In this document: positions 1 to 12,098 of the stretch, one piece after another
Numbering within the stretch: position 1 is the stretch's first letter
Layout of the letters: every line of letters starts with the position of its first letter
Assembly: GCF_026151205.1 (NCBI RefSeq)
Contig: NC_087072.1
Span: 11,568,169 to 11,632,168 of the forward strand
Length of the DNA: 64,000 nucleotides
Direction of reading: 5' to 3'
Source: Bolinopsis microptera
Lineage: Eukaryota; Ctenophora; Tentaculata; Lobata; Bolinopsidae
Notes under the pieces: generated by a model
The model's input: only the letters and a program-made list of their open reading frames with translations
Databases searched by the model: none
Told to the model about the DNA's origin: nothing
Position numbers and translations under genes: made by a program

Positions 1-196
1 AAATCTTCTGATAGAATTCGTTTCTACATTGAAAGATTTCTTTTCTAATCTCCTTTAAGAGTGCTGTCTTTGTTAAAGTGTTATCATCTCTATCCGCATC
101 TATTGTTGCGGCAAGATTAGATACGATCCTGCTGTCGAAACAAACTCGTCTTACCGACATTGTCTTTCTGAAAACTGATGTGATCAGATTAAACAT
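1..196 (-). CDS. Partial open reading frame cut by the window edge, unrecognised
   Basis: On the minus strand an uninterrupted frame of about 65 codons runs from an ATG at 194-196 to the first base of the window and continues outside it. The visible protein begins MFNLITSVFRKTMSVRR and then becomes charged and probably helical, ending ...KEIRKEIFQCRNEFYQKI. A second minus-strand ORF at 471-262 (69 aa) lies just upstream in a different frame and has a similar composition, so both could be pieces of one decayed transposon protein or of a spliced gene. I recognise no domain. The call rests only on frame openness and codon texture. It could be chance. Confidence 0.25.
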   Translation of the reverse strand, partial: MFNLITSVFRKTMSVRRVCFDSRIVSNLAATIDADRDDNTLTKTALLKEIRKEIFQCRNEFYQKI

Positions 197-471
197 TGCT
201 GGAGTTTGCAGCGTTCTCAGATAAATTAGACGTCACATAGTCATTGTACTTAAGCTTCAGGTCAGACACGAGGTACAGTTCTGGTAAAACATTCTCCTGC
301 TCCAGTTAAAAGGTCCGTATCAATACCTGCACTCATTAATGCAGCATTGGTGTTGGCGTGCGTGGACACGTGTCTTTCCATTTTAAAACCTGCCTTAGAG
401 ACAGGTTTTAAACTTACAGCTTCAGATAATTTACCCTTCAATTGTTTCACCCTCGAGTTGCTGTACCTCAA

Positions 472-1186
472 ACGACATGTTTTGTGATATCTACCTAGCT
501 TGCTATAGAGATATTTTCCGAGACTCTCAAGTCTCAGGGTTAAGAACAGGGCACTTGTTCATGTGCGAATCAGGATTAACATCGATGTTGCACAGATCCT
601 GACGATTTCTGTAGATGTCCACAGATAGTATGTTGCGAAATCGACGAAGAAACTATTATCTTTTCCTTCAATCAGACTATCCTTTTTCGTTTCTAACGTC
701 TAGGGAAATTCGTATTGTTAAAGAAGAATAACCTCTCATACTCTTAAAATTAAATCGAGATAATATGTATAATAATTATATTTGCGAGCAAAAGTTTCAC
801 ACAAACCTGTTCAACCTGGCATATGAAAAACAAGTCTCAGTCCATTTCAAACAAATCAACATCTGGTCCACTTGATTTGGAACTAAATGAAGAAAGTCTC
901 CACATTTTCTTAGTTCTATTCGAGGAGGGTGACAAAGGCGGGACTTTTTATTTATTTATTGGATGGCAATAGCTTCTTCAATCTTCATCACAAGAGGATT
1001 CGTCAATTTCAGAAACAGTACTGTACAGTGTACACCTGCAAATACTTTATTACTTCCCACATTTATATCAACAGTATCATATCACATAAGTTTGAGATCG
1101 TACAACTGTTATATCATTTTAAAAGTTTGCAAATCCGATAGAAATGGATTAAAAATTACTACTGTCTATTTACAGTAGTAATAATA
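472..1186. other. Gene-free stretch
   Basis: I see no supportable gene here. The two overlapping plus-strand ORFs of about 70 codons at 929-1178 have no recognisable content and conflict with each other. Confidence 0.5.
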
Positions 1187-1194
1187 ATGTTTTT

Positions 1195-1729
1195 CAGGAG
1201 GTGACCGGGACATGATTTCAGGCCTGACCGGGACCGGGATACAAAATGTGACTTGACCGGGACCGGGACCGGGATAGCTCAAAATTGAGATTATCAATTT
1301 ACCGGGACCGGGATGAAAAATGTGACTTGACCAGGACTGGGACCGGGATAGCTCAAAATTGCCAATCCCGGTACCGGGAATTCCGGTCGATTACTGGTTA
1401 ATTCATGATCATAATTTATTACTCAAACTTGTTAAGCAATTTTAAACATTGTTGTATTTGGCTCAGAGGATGTTTAAAGATGAAATTCACAATGAATGAA
1501 AGGAAAAACTTAAAATCACAGTGAATGAAATTATGTAAAAGATCCCGGTCAAAATCCCGGCAAATTTGAGTGATTGACCGGGACCAGGACCGGGACCGGG
1601 ACCAAGAATCCCGAATTAACCGGGACCGGGACTGGGACCGGGATCATAAATAAATAAATCAGCATTTGACCGGGACCGGGATAGCTCAAAATTGCCAATC
1701 TCGGTACCGGGAATCCCGGTCACCTCCTG
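1195..1729. mobile_element. Non-autonomous hAT-type element, copy 1
   Basis: A 535-bp element bounded by 16-bp terminal inverted repeats, CAGGAGGTGACCGGGA at the left and TCCCGGTCACCTCCTG at the right. It is flanked by a perfect 8-bp target-site duplication ATGTTTTT at 1187-1194 and 1730-1737. An 8-bp duplication with a CAGG-type terminus fits the hAT superfamily. Both subterminal regions are built from repeated ACCGGG/CCCGGT hexamers around an AT-rich core (about 1400-1550). There is no coding capacity. A second copy with the same structure is at 56173-56724. Confidence 0.93.
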
Positions 1730-2006
1730 ATGTTTTTAAATGTTAGTAAAACAGGAGGAAACCACTCACCCTGTTATAGTTGTCTTTTACATAGTTAAGA
1801 CACTGAATACACAAAAAAAGAGGTTTGCTTTGGTGAGCACAACCCAGGATTGATCTTCTGCAGCAGGGCGAGGAATTCTCTAGACTGTTTTGTAATTCGT
1901 TCACTTTCAGAGCGGAAGAAAACTGTGTCATTAAAATCCTTTATTTAAGAGTATAATAACATCTATAAACAAAAGAGCACCTAAAGAGGCTCAGCAAAGT
2001 GCTGGC

Positions 2007-3262
2007 CTATTTACGCTTACGAATACTCATTCGTTCAATATGTCTCAAAGTAAATAAACTCCTCCATCCTACTCTATCTCTTGCTAAGTTCACTAAGTTG
2101 GTAAAATCATCTTCATTTTTCAAATAAATTTGTCTCTTAAATAGGTCCTTTTTCACAATAATATCATACAAATTAGTCCTGTGTCTACCCACTCGTCCCT
2201 TTAGTGTTTGACATCCTAGTGAAGCAAATAACAGAGACTGGTAGGCAGGCGTGTCGTTGTCACTGCGTAGAACATGACCTAGCATTGTCCACCGTGCCTT
2301 TTCCACTCTCTCGGAAAGGGGCCTGGTCTGGGTACGAGCGTAGAGGGCCTTGTTAGATATTGAGCTAGGCCAATAGATGTGTAGGATGCGCTTGAGGTGC
2401 TTCCTCTGAACAACATCTACATACTCTAGAACATGCTGAGGTACGGCCCAGCAGCAGCAGTTGTACAGGAGCACTGATACTACTAGTGAGTCGTAGAGTT
2501 TGATCTTTCTCTTCTCAGTTATCTGACTCCTCTCTGATCCCTGGCACCACAGCTTGTCAAATGACCAGAAGGCGGTGTTAGCTTTATTCATTCTATTAGT
2601 AACATCCTGCTCTGATCCAAGCTTAGTACCAAGAAGCGTCTCGTTTCTCCACTCCTCTTTTCCTCTTAGTTCATTATCCCACTCGTCACATGCACCAACT
2701 TCTTCTAAATACACTCTGGTAAACTTTGTGTCATTGACAAAGAGACAGGAGACTCCATTCACTGAGAATATTCTGAAAGATATCCTGTAACTCCTCCATA
2801 TCTTCACCAATCTCCTCTACATCGTCTGAATAGCCGGACTCAAGAGGCATGTGGTTATCGGCTATCGGAGGGTTGGGTCTTGAGGGGAGGACTGCTCTTA
2901 TGTGCACTACAGCTCCAGCTAGATTGAGGGTAAACAATTTACCAGCTGTGCTGTCTCCTTGGGAGGCTCCTATGTTGAAAGATAACATCTCTGAGTCAGT
3001 AGAACACACTCTGACTACTAGAGTGGTGTTAGCCATGAGGTATTGTACAAGCCTCAGGTCGTCTCTGGAGCATCCTGCAGCTTCTAGTAGTCTGATTGTT
3101 GTACCTCTGCGGATGGTATTGAAGGCAGCTGACATGTCAATACTCACTTTGTTCCATTCAAACTCCTTCTTCATTACTACAGATATGAGCATGCTCTGTG
3201 CCCAAACTAGGTCGGCACAGCTCCTGCCAGCTTTGTAGGCAGCTTGGAACGGTCCGGTGAAG
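2007..3262 (-). pseudogene. Non-LTR retrotransposon reverse transcriptase, 5'-truncated and broken
   Basis: Minus-strand remains of a LINE polymerase spread over two overlapping frames (3192-2731 and 2810-2007). Upstream of the first ATG the frame is already coding, with AAYKAGRSCADLVWAQS just before it. Reverse-transcriptase blocks follow in order: DMSAAFNTIRR (motif A), GASQGDSTAGKLF (motif B) and YSDDVE (motif C). Motif C has serine where YADD or FADD is usual. The second frame carries the C-terminal region with EKRKIKLYDSLVVSVLLY, WPSSISNKALYART and RWTMLGHVLRS, which is typical of RTE-like elements. The frame change near 2731-2810 and the missing endonuclease and N-terminal parts make it inactive. 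Related fragments of the same clade are at 17560-18010 and 48317-48874. Confidence 0.85.
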
Positions 3263-3295
3263 TTTTTTATTAAAGCCTAAACTTAACTTCAAAAA

Positions 3296-3420
3296 TTGGC
3301 AATTCTCCGGGGGGTAAACCCTGGCCCCGGCCAATTCTCAGTGGTCAGCCCCGGCCCCGGCTATATTGGGGCTCCCCGGCCCCGGTCAGAATCCTGCCCC
3401 CGGTCGACCACTGATAAAAA
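3296..3420. repeat. GGCCCCGG-rich dispersed repeat, copy 1
   Basis: A GC-rich block of repeated GGCCCCGG units inside AT-rich DNA, ending in a CCCCCGGTCG motif. The same arrangement occurs in opposite orientation at 10213-10345, including that shared end. I could not define terminal repeats or a target duplication. It abuts the truncated LINE at 2007-3262. Confidence 0.6.
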
Positions 3421-4110
3421 GTTAACTCACTGGATTTGTCCAAAAGCGAAAGAAAGTACTGAGAAAGCACTTATACGTCACCACCAGAGGGCCTAGAGAG
3501 GTTATCTTTGTCTGTTTAATTGAATATTGAGTATATAATATGAGATTTAAGATGAACATGATAGATATAACGTCCAAATTCTAAAGTTCCACCAAAATTG
3601 AGTCACATTAAACTTGGTTACACAACAATTTTAGTTCTTCATTATGGTAGGTGATTTGACATAATGAAGTGTAGACTAAATTATTATTTATAATAATTAC
3701 CTGTCGGAGGGATTTAAGTGTTCCTTTGAACAGTCCTTTTCTGGAAGGTTTTCCATACATCCAGAAGGCTTTCCATACATCCAGAGAGCCAAATTGGATT
3801 TGTCCTTCTTTCGGGCATATGCAATCTTTGATATGATGCCTTGTACATTTTGAAATCCTGCAGTTATCATTATTCAATACTTATAGAGCCTTAGATAAGG
3901 GGTTAGGGGTCGTTCACATAATATTGTGTAATTGCAATATAGTAAGGTTACTGTACATTTCCAACCCGGCCCTTTGTCATGTATATCACAACAGATGATG
4001 TTAAAAGCATAATAATATTATGATACAGTTTTACAGTTTTTTTACGTGTTGATAATCTAGCTCATATCTCTATTTTATCGCTACATTACAACTGCCATTT
4101 TGCAGTATTT
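3421..4110. other. Gene-free stretch with a TIR-like motif
   Basis: No gene is supported. At 3897-3930 there is a GGGGTCGTTCACA motif next to an AT-rich tract. The same motif occurs at 28230-28260, 48063 and about 49425, so it is probably an end of a dispersed element. Confidence 0.4.
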
Positions 4111-4341
4111 TTGCTGGTACTGTGTTTTTACTTTATACAAGTACAAGTAATCGATGGAGGAAATGGATACTCTTCAAAGATTGTCAGTTTATTCTACCTA
4201 GCTACATTACTGAAGAGTATGAGGTCTATAACGGTTGGATCACTGAACTCGCGGAAGCTTCGAACTGTGACAATAAATCTGAGTTTTCAGTTGAAACGTT
4301 CAAAAAGCCAGTGAAGTCAGTTTCAGTAAAACATTTATAAT

Positions 4342-5340
4342 TTGTATTCTGCGTATCAGACTACCGATAATCATGTAAGTACGTTTCTGGATAACAAGAA
4401 AGATATGGAGGAGTTGAAGAGCGATCTTATCCGATCGCAAAGTACTGTTATCAAGCTGCAGGCTGAACTTCTGGAAACTAAATCGAAGCAGTTGGAATCC
4501 ATGCACTCCACCGTCAAGACCGCTGTTCAAGACACTGTCCAAGCTGAGATGAAGTCATACAGTCAAGCAGTGACTAAAAATGCACCTGTGCTTGCAGAAG
4601 AGAATTTTAAAAAGGTTGTACAGAATGGTGTATCGGAAGAGGATCGCAGTAGGAATGTGCTCATCTTTGATTTGAAGGAGACTGATGAAGAGGAACTGTG
4701 CAATAAAGTTACCGTGATTTTTCAGCAGATTGAAGAAAAACCACGTTTTGAAGCTATCTGGGTTGGGAGAAAATCAGCCAAAAAAAATAGACCAGTCAAA
4801 GTTTCGCTAGATAATTCTAACTTACCGTTCATCAGATATTAGTAAATGCCAAAAAGCTGAGACTGTGTGAAGATCATAAGACTGTTTTCATCTCTCCAGA
4901 TCGATCACCTGAAGATCGAGTTATCCATCAGCGGTTGGTCTTGGAAATGAAACAGATAGCCAAAGCAGGCATGGCTCCACCGTGTAGGTTCGGGTGGGTG
5001 CGCACACACCCAAAGGGTGTTGCACCCACCCAAACGATTTGAAAATGTTCACACAAAAATTGTCAAATTTTGTATAAACTAAGGGTCAATTGACTTCTGT
5101 AATCAATTGAGACTGTCTTGGTGATATTAAAATATGTTTAGGAGAGTAAAATTCCATAATTTTCCAGGGGGCTTCACCCCCCCCCCCCCCCCACCGTGCG
5201 CAAAGCTACCCAAAGATTTTGAGCTGGAGCCATGCCTGAGCCAAAGAAGACACAAAAAAACATTATTATATCAGAAGTGGTAATATTTGTAGTGAGGACA
5301 AGATGTTAGAGAGTGATACATAATAATGAGTGATATACGT
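4342..5340 (+). pseudogene. LINE ORF1-like protein, frameshifted and interrupted by a MITE
   Basis: Plus-strand remains of the first ORF of an L1-like retrotransposon. The open part (to 4842) has a predicted coiled coil (KKDMEELKSDLIRSQ, then ETKSKQLESMHSTVK), followed by an RRM-like segment (SRNVLIFDLKETDEEEL ... RPVKVSL). A frameshift near 4820 moves the rest into another frame, where HQILVNAKKLRLCEDHKTVF and SPEDRVIHQRLVLEMKQIAK are readable to 4965. The hAT MITE at 4966-5238 then interrupts it. The coding sense resumes after the target duplication as KKTQKNIIIRSGNICSEDK and stops near 5320. ORF1 proteins bind the LINE RNA. The reverse-transcriptase piece at 5388-5642, same strand, may be the deleted remainder of the same insertion. 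Confidence 0.75.
4966..5238. mobile_element. Non-autonomous hAT-type MITE inside LINE ORF1
   Basis: A 273-bp element with 13-bp terminal inverted repeats CAGGCATGGCTCC and GGAGCCATGCCTG, flanked by an exact 8-bp duplication AGCCAAAG (4958-4965 and 5239-5246). The empty site can be read directly, because the host LINE ORF1 reading frame continues on both sides. It contains a run of about 19 C near 5175. It has no coding capacity. It differs in sequence from the GC-rich hAT MITE at 1195. Confidence 0.92.
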
Positions 5341-5387
5341 CCATAAGTTTTTAATTTTGATTGTTGATATAAGCGTGATAAAAATAA

Positions 5388-5642
5388 TTTATTTCATTTG
5401 TATTGGACGGGACATACACAAAGATGCTACGTATGGTGCTGGGTATCTCATGGAAGGACAAGGTCAGCAATATAACTTTGTATGGTAGTCTACCAAGGCT
5501 GTCAAACAAGTTACGAAGCAGGAGACTAAAAATGGCGGGACACTGCATCAGACATCCTGAGCTACTTGCCAGTGATTTAGTCTTATGGAAACCTATGCAT
5601 GGTAGAGCACAGCAAGGCCGACCAAGACAAAGCTCAGAATAA
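5388..5642 (+). pseudogene. LINE polymerase C-terminal fragment
   Basis: About 80 codons matching the region after the reverse-transcriptase domain of LINEs: LDGTYTKMLRMVLGISWKDK, LYGSLPRLSNKLRSRRLKMA, GHCIRHPELLASDLVLW, then GRAQQGRPRQ. It is 5'-truncated. The end is followed by a short tandem repeat (TTCAGAATAAAACAAATA, two copies, 5634-5670), which looks like a LINE 3' tail. Confidence 0.8.
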
Positions 5643-5670
5643 AACAAATATTCAGAATAAAACAAATATT

Positions 5671-6079
5671 ATATTCAAATCTCTTTATTCAACAATATTA
5701 AATCATTATAGAACCTAATTTGTGGCTTGATCGTTATGTTAGGGCTATTCTGTTAGCTGATGCTGACAGGCACTGCATGGGGCAGAGACTTAGGACCATT
5801 ACGCTGGAGGCTTACAATGACCCTTTTTGAACCCCATGGCAGTGCTAGTTTTATTATGGTACAAATTGTAAATCGAAGTTATGAAAACGATCAAGTCACT
5901 CCTGTTTTACACTATCAACAGCTACTTAAAACAACCTAGATTGTACAACTCACTTTGAAGATTAAACTGTTAAGTGATGAGTGATTGGGCTCATTAAACA
6001 TTTTAGTAGCGGAGACATGCGGATCAGCTTCTTGAGGTTCTAATAGTTCATTCAGACAAGAAGTTTTATTTTTTCAAAT
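5671..6079. other. Intervening sequence between two LINE fragments
   Basis: No gene recognised. The part near 5740-5830 may be degraded LINE coding sequence. The rest is AT-rich. Confidence 0.35.
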
Positions 6080-7345
6080 TTAGTCGTTCAAGCTGCCTGA
6101 GTTCAGAAAGTTTGCCAAAGGGGCCCAGGTATTCTTGTCACCTTTACCCTGAGACGAGAGAATGACTTTTTTTACCTTTGATTTGAATACACCATGAGTG
6201 ATTTCAAGGTCGTTCAGTGCCAACATCTGACGGAATGAATTCCAAAGGCAACTAGATTTGTAAACGAAACTGTTTGAGGGCATGGTTGTTATAAGAAGAG
6301 TTTCTTTGCCGGGTCTTTTAGACAAACAGAAAAGTTCAAATAGTGCAATTGGTGTTCGATACTTAAAGACTTTAAAAAGTTCATTGCAGCAGTGATACGC
6401 GTATAAATTATGCAATGTCATGAGTGATTGACGGGCAAAAATTGGCTTGGTGTGCTCTCTCTCAAAGAATTTGCTAGTAAGTTTCTGTTCACTGATAGGT
6501 CTAGTCCTAGCACATGTCATAAATTTATCAAGGTATGCTTTTTTGTCACCAAACATGATACGAACACACTTTTTCTGGGCTACAAATAGTGGTTGAAGTT
6601 TATTATTACTTGCACCTCCCCAAACGGTAATGCCATAAGATAGGTGACTTTCAAAAAGTGTGTGGTACAGGTCCTTATGGATAGATGATGGAATTTTATC
6701 TCTATAGGGATTGAAAGTTAGGCCTTCGTCGACAATTACTCCCAGGAATTTCGTTTCCTGCACCTTTGAGAGAGGTAGGCCGTTGAGGTAAAGTCTATTT
6801 TCAATTAATAAAGATTGATCATCAAGTTTTCTTTTAGCTGTATTGAATTCTATGTAGCAACTTTTCTTGGCGTTAACATGTAATTTATTAGCCAATGTGT
6901 ACTCGTGGACTGATCGTAGGACCCTATTTGCATTATTGTAGGCCTCTGCTCTAGTTTTGGCAACTACAAATATGTTTGTATCATCAGCAAATAGGACATA
7001 GCTAGTGTTATCGAGTTGAGAGTTTGTTAAGTCATTTATGTATATTAAAAACAGGAGAGGCCCAAGGCAGCTCCCCTGTGGAACGCCATAGAGAACAGGA
7101 AGTCTGTCTGATACTTCGCCCAGGACGGACACACACTGCTCTCTGTCCGACAAGTAACTTTCCAGTAACTTAAGTGGCACTCCTCTAATCCCATATATTT
7201 CAAGTTTCTCAAGCAAAATTGTGTGGTCTATTGTGTCAAAGGCCTTGCTTAGATCAATAAAAATTCCTAGAACATGAAGACCTTGCTTTAGGGCCTTTTG
7301 GATGTGAAAAACTGAGTAGTTAAGTGCATGTGATGTTGAGACAGC
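6080..7345 (-). pseudogene. CR1/Jockey-like LINE reverse transcriptase, 5'-truncated
   Basis: One long minus-strand frame: 378 aa from the first ATG at 7216, with coding sense back to about 7345. Reverse-transcriptase motifs are intact: FIDLSKAFDTIDHTIL (motif A), GVPQGSCLGPLLFLIYINDL (motif B), FADDTNIFV (motif C) and KTKFLGVIVDEGLTF-like (motif E, read here as QETKFLGVIVDEGL). The thumb and C-terminal part follows, with LFESHLSYGITVWGG and CARTRPISEQKL. After FNPYRDK about 20 residues normally present before IPSSIHKDLYH are missing without a frame change, so there is an internal in-frame deletion. No endonuclease domain is present upstream, and the homology stops abruptly near 7350. It is a dead but fairly young copy. 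Confidence 0.87.
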
Positions 7346-7355
7346 TACTTGTCTA

Positions 7356-8300
7356 TGTTACTGAAGGAAATTGGGACAAACTCAAAAGAGGAACTGTGAA
7401 CTCTGATGCGGGACAGGGATATACGGAGGGGGTTATCTGGCGTAGATCGGACTTAGTTCCGACAAAGTAGTAGTATTTCATTTCATTTCATTAATAACCT
7501 GCATAGTTGAAAAGTTGATTGATGTAGTTTCGATAAACAGGGCGTCGTTCAACTCCACTCATTTCGTTTCAAGCTGGAATGTAGTATTGTTTAGTGTAGG
7601 TTTGTTCATGTACCTCTCATCATCAAAAGGTTTCAACTTATACAGCATCGATAACATCATCTAACAAAGCTTATTGAACAGCTTAAGATTCAGTTAAAAT
7701 TACATTATTCAGATACATTTTGTGAAATGAAACATTGTCAGCCTGTATTTAATTAATTATAATAATTATGGTAATTTAGCTAAAAATCAAACCATTTGAG
7801 TTTTCATTGTTATCAAAATAATGTCGATCTAAATTCGTCTTAATCTGCATGGCTGTGAGCGGATTGAAGTCTTTTAACAAACCACACAAGCTTCTTTCAT
7901 CAAGAAGATTCTTGAAGTGATTCGCATGTGCACAGAGTCTTAGCTGTCTTAGCTAGTTCTGGGTCCATAAACATGTCACCTTCTTTCTAATGGAGGATCT
8001 GATATTTAGATATATATTGCTGTGCTGTAAAAATTGACTTTATTTATTTATTTATTTATTTATTTATGGTGATTGTCAAGTTTGTTCAGCAACATAATTC
8101 AGAATTGCAGAAATTATTTGAATCTACTAGACATGAAATGGCTTAAATAACAAGCAATAGATGTAACTAAACAATACATATTGTAGTTTGACTACTTCTT
8201 TGAAACAATCAAAGAATGGGGGAGCTAAGGGAATGATTGCTCAAAACGAATGATATCTTCATGAATTTAATGCAGCATCTATACATTTATTCCAAATTAG
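7356..8300. other. Gene-free AT-rich DNA with a TTTA microsatellite
   Basis: No coding sequence is supported. A (TTTA)n run of about seven units lies at 8039-8066. Confidence 0.5.
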
Positions 8301-8720
8301 TGATGGATGAGGGGGTTTAAGTCAGGCATTCCTGACATTTACTCTACTACTATTTATAAATTCAAAATCATGTTAAGAAGATAGCAGCAACTAATCTATA
8401 TTATTTACAGTGCTCTATTTTATGTGTACTGGAGAGTGCCTTTACAATATTCCACTTTGTGGTGTAGATTTCCTCCATATCCAACAGGCAACACTGAATG
8501 AGTGATGGATGAGGGGGTTTAAGTCAGGTGTTCCTGACATGTATTCAAAATTGCATTGAGAAGATAGCAGTAACTAATCTATATTATTTACAGTGCTCTA
8601 TTTATGTACTGAAGGGTACCTTTATAATATTTCAGTTTGTGGTAGGGTTCCTCCACATCCAACAGGTAACACGGAATGAGTGATGGATGAGGGGGTTTAA
8701 GTCAGGCATTCCTGTCAAAA
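8301..8720. repeat. Tandem repeat of 180-200 bp, about 2.2 copies
   Basis: The block beginning TGATGGATGAGGGGGTTTAA occurs at 8301, 8503 and 8681, followed each time by TCAGG..TTCCTG. The intervening AT-rich segments match each other as well (TAATCTATATTATTTACAG near 8391 and 8574). The spacings are 202 and 178 bp. Confidence 0.85.
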
Positions 8721-10212
8721 GATCTATAATTAATCTTGTAAGGGTACCACACAGTAGACATTTTATTGTTGATTGTGAACCAAAATTTAATTCATACCCA
8801 CAATCGATAGATTATAAATCCAAATAGTCATATAAGCAATGCAATACTAAATTGGTGAAATTGTATAAACAAAAGGTAATCAGCCAAGGAAAGGTATCTC
8901 AACAATATAACATTGAAGTATTAGAAATGGCACTCTACAATTATAAAACACTTTACTGTGCTGTTTTAAACAATATTATATGAAATTAAGCCAGAGAAGG
9001 CATGAACTTCAGAAAAGGACAAAACACTACCGGTACAAAAACTTAAATGAGTTTCAGGGAAGGGTTACTAAAATTTTACGGTAGCGCTCGATTTTGTTAA
9101 AAAATTTCAAAGTGCTCAGCACCACGAAAAATATAATTTTTTCTTCCGCTTTCAAAACTTATTTTTACGCTGAAAAAATATCAAATAGTATTATTGAACA
9201 GTATTAAAACACTTATTGGGCAAAAATATTTCATTGTGGATGTATAAAGAGCCAACAAAATTTTGCGCGCAAAAAAACATTTTTTTAAAAGGTTTTTTAA
9301 AATTTTGACCAGGTTAACTCTTATGTGCGCTTATGAATTTAATATTAGCTAATGCGGCATATTAAAATGTATCAGAAACCGAAATATCTAAGCTTTTCCT
9401 TGAAATTAACCTATCGATAATCCTGAAAAACCTCAAAAAATTACCATTTTTAGGGCCAAAAATCGGTTTTTTTCTAATAAAACCAGGTTAATCCCATTTT
9501 CAACACTTCCCACTATCACCAATCGATTCAGGGGCCAAAAATACGTCTTTTAAGACATGTCTGATGACCCTGGTGTATCGAGCCGAAAATCCCCGTAACA
9601 GCTCCTACTAAGGGTGCTTGCTTAATGCTTGTCTCAACTTATGATCGAATTTACAGCTAAAAATAAACTAGTCTGTTAAATTCAGACCAAATTAAGATCA
9701 TGGGAGATATCTTATTTTTTTAAACAATAAATTTAATTTTAGCACATTTTACAGAATAAAAAGATGTAAAACGATACATAAAAATATATTGCCCATTTGG
9801 TGTATGACTTTTTGGCCTTGACTGCTTCGATTTTGAAAGGACAGGTTACAGGTCAGGTAACTAACAAGGCTCATATTAGGACCAGGAGAAAATTGTTAGC
9901 AGACATTAGGGGTTCTGTTTATAGTTGTTACTATGGCTTGCAGTCTTGTTGTGGCAGAAAGTCTACACTATAATATGCTTAAGTTTATATTGTGTAGTGT
10001 AGTTTGAGGATATAAAATGCAACTTCAAGGTGGATATTATCTATTGGAGAGCTGGCAAAATATTATGGCCTTTGTATCAATGTTTCATAAGCTATAAATA
10101 TCTTAAACTTTACAATGCTAACTACTTCATACTTCAGTCTTCATAATTCATTCTCAAAATACATTTTAAAATTCAAAAATATACATGCATTTTATAAAAA
10201 TTTTCTCACACA
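8721..10212. other. Gene-free AT-rich DNA with one long dispersed repeat
   Basis: No gene is supported. The segment 9715-9840 (around TTTTACAGAATAAAAAGATG) matches 18405-18500 in inverted orientation over about 110 bp, which marks a dispersed repeat of unknown class. Confidence 0.6.
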
Positions 10213-10345
10213 TACTTTACTCACAGGACCAGTAAACGACCGGGGGTAGGATTTGGCCGGGGCCGGGAATGTCCAAATTTTGCCGGGGCCGGGAATTGGC
10301 CGTTCTGGAATTTGGCCGGGGCCGGGGCCGTGAATTTAATAAATC
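10213..10345. repeat. GGCCGGGGCC-rich dispersed repeat, copy 2
   Basis: Blocks of GGCCGGGGCCGGGAAT repeated three times in AT-rich DNA. This is the same family as 3296-3420 in the opposite orientation, with the CGACCGGGGGTAGGATTTG end preserved. Confidence 0.6.
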
Positions 10346-12098
10346 CACGGCCAAGTTAGAACTTTTCAGGACTTAGGATCTGAACTTATAGATTTAAGGA
10401 TTTAGGTGGAATATCGTAGTTGTAAAACTATCAGAGGTTACAAAAATAAAGGACTGCTCTTGAAAGTTGGCACTCTGGACATCATCCTTTCAAAATTGAA
10501 AATCCATTTTAAGATTTATATGAAAGTTTTAGGCCGATTTTGATCAAAAATTATTGATTAACACTTCCCAAGGAATGATAATGACATAGAATCTATATAT
10601 TTCTTACATAAATATGGAAGTTTTTGCTGTTCAGTCATTGCCCCGCCGAACTGTTACCCAGAATGGAGACCAAAGTTTTGAATTTAACCCCAGGAAACCA
10701 GGTACTACCATGACTTATGTCAATCAAAGACCACTCTGGTTAAATAAAAAAAACTGATTTAGTGACTTTGGTAGAAAAAATGACAAAAAAACGACCTAGC
10801 ATCACAAAATGACAGTGTTATGCCTCACAAAATGACAGTTTTATTTTATGATACAAAGATGGCATATTGGATGCCCCTTGCCTAATTATTGGTATTCTAA
10901 AACCCAGTAAGCTTATGATGAGCCTAAATGTGTTTGTTTGATCATTAATTTCGATCAAAATGCCTCACAAAATGACACCGAAAAGCCTTACAAAATGACA
11001 ATGTTTCAGATTGAATTACTTTCATCATCTAAAACGGACCAGAAGCAGTCAAACTAAGAAGGAGTTTAAAATAATCATAATCTGACAGTTAATAATCAGG
11101 TTTACAATCGGTGAATCCGTCTCTTTTACTCCTCAGCATGTTTTCTTCTCTTGCATCGGTAGCATTGATGTATCGAAAAGATATTCCCTTTTTTACCACC
11201 TTACCATTCTGATTGATTTTGCACATGACTGACATGTTTTAACTGGAGAAGGGGTTCCCACAGTGGTAGTTTTATAAACCACTTTTAATTTATTGACCTA
11301 TTATACTTAGTGGTAGTTTTATAGACCACATTTAATTTATTAACTTATCATACTTAGTATTTTTTTTTGGTGACTGTATCACCCAGTTTTAACATTTGAT
11401 AATTGTACAGTTTACTGACGACACATTGACTGAATGTTATTTTATATTCTAATTTATATTCTAGATATTTTATTTATTTTACAACAGACGACAACTTCCT
11501 GTTTTTTCTTCTATATTAGTTACTCATATCTCTTGTACAGACTTTTTTACAAGGACATTGACAAATGATACTCACATTAGGCATTCATTATTGCATCTAA
11601 ATTATTTCACTTGCATTAGGCTTAGAAATTTATTCTCTGGTCAACAGATTTCAAATGTTTAATTAATTTGTAGTATGACAGTAAGGTATATAAGAAGTTA
11701 TTTAATTTTGCTTGGGCTATTATATTGACTAGGTATTGAGGTTTAATGATGATATGGAATTTGAATTCTATATAAATTTACACTATGTGGTTGGGGCATT
11801 TTGCATAGTAAATATGGTTACTACTCATATATATCATATTATTTGGTATTCGATTTCTGATTATTTCTCTAGGAATATGATTATTATATCTCAATTTGGC
11901 TTTAGGTAGGGTGCCCCGCTAAAAGAACTGGATTCTTCCAGGAAGCATCCCGTGCACAGAGCTTGGTCTACATATATATTAAATTATTAACCATTCATTC
12001 TGTATGTGCACGAAAATTTATTTCAATCAATTAAAGTTGTTGCAGTCGCAATGGCTGCATTTCCAGTCTCCGCTCTTCTTGAGTAGGGACTCCCCCTT

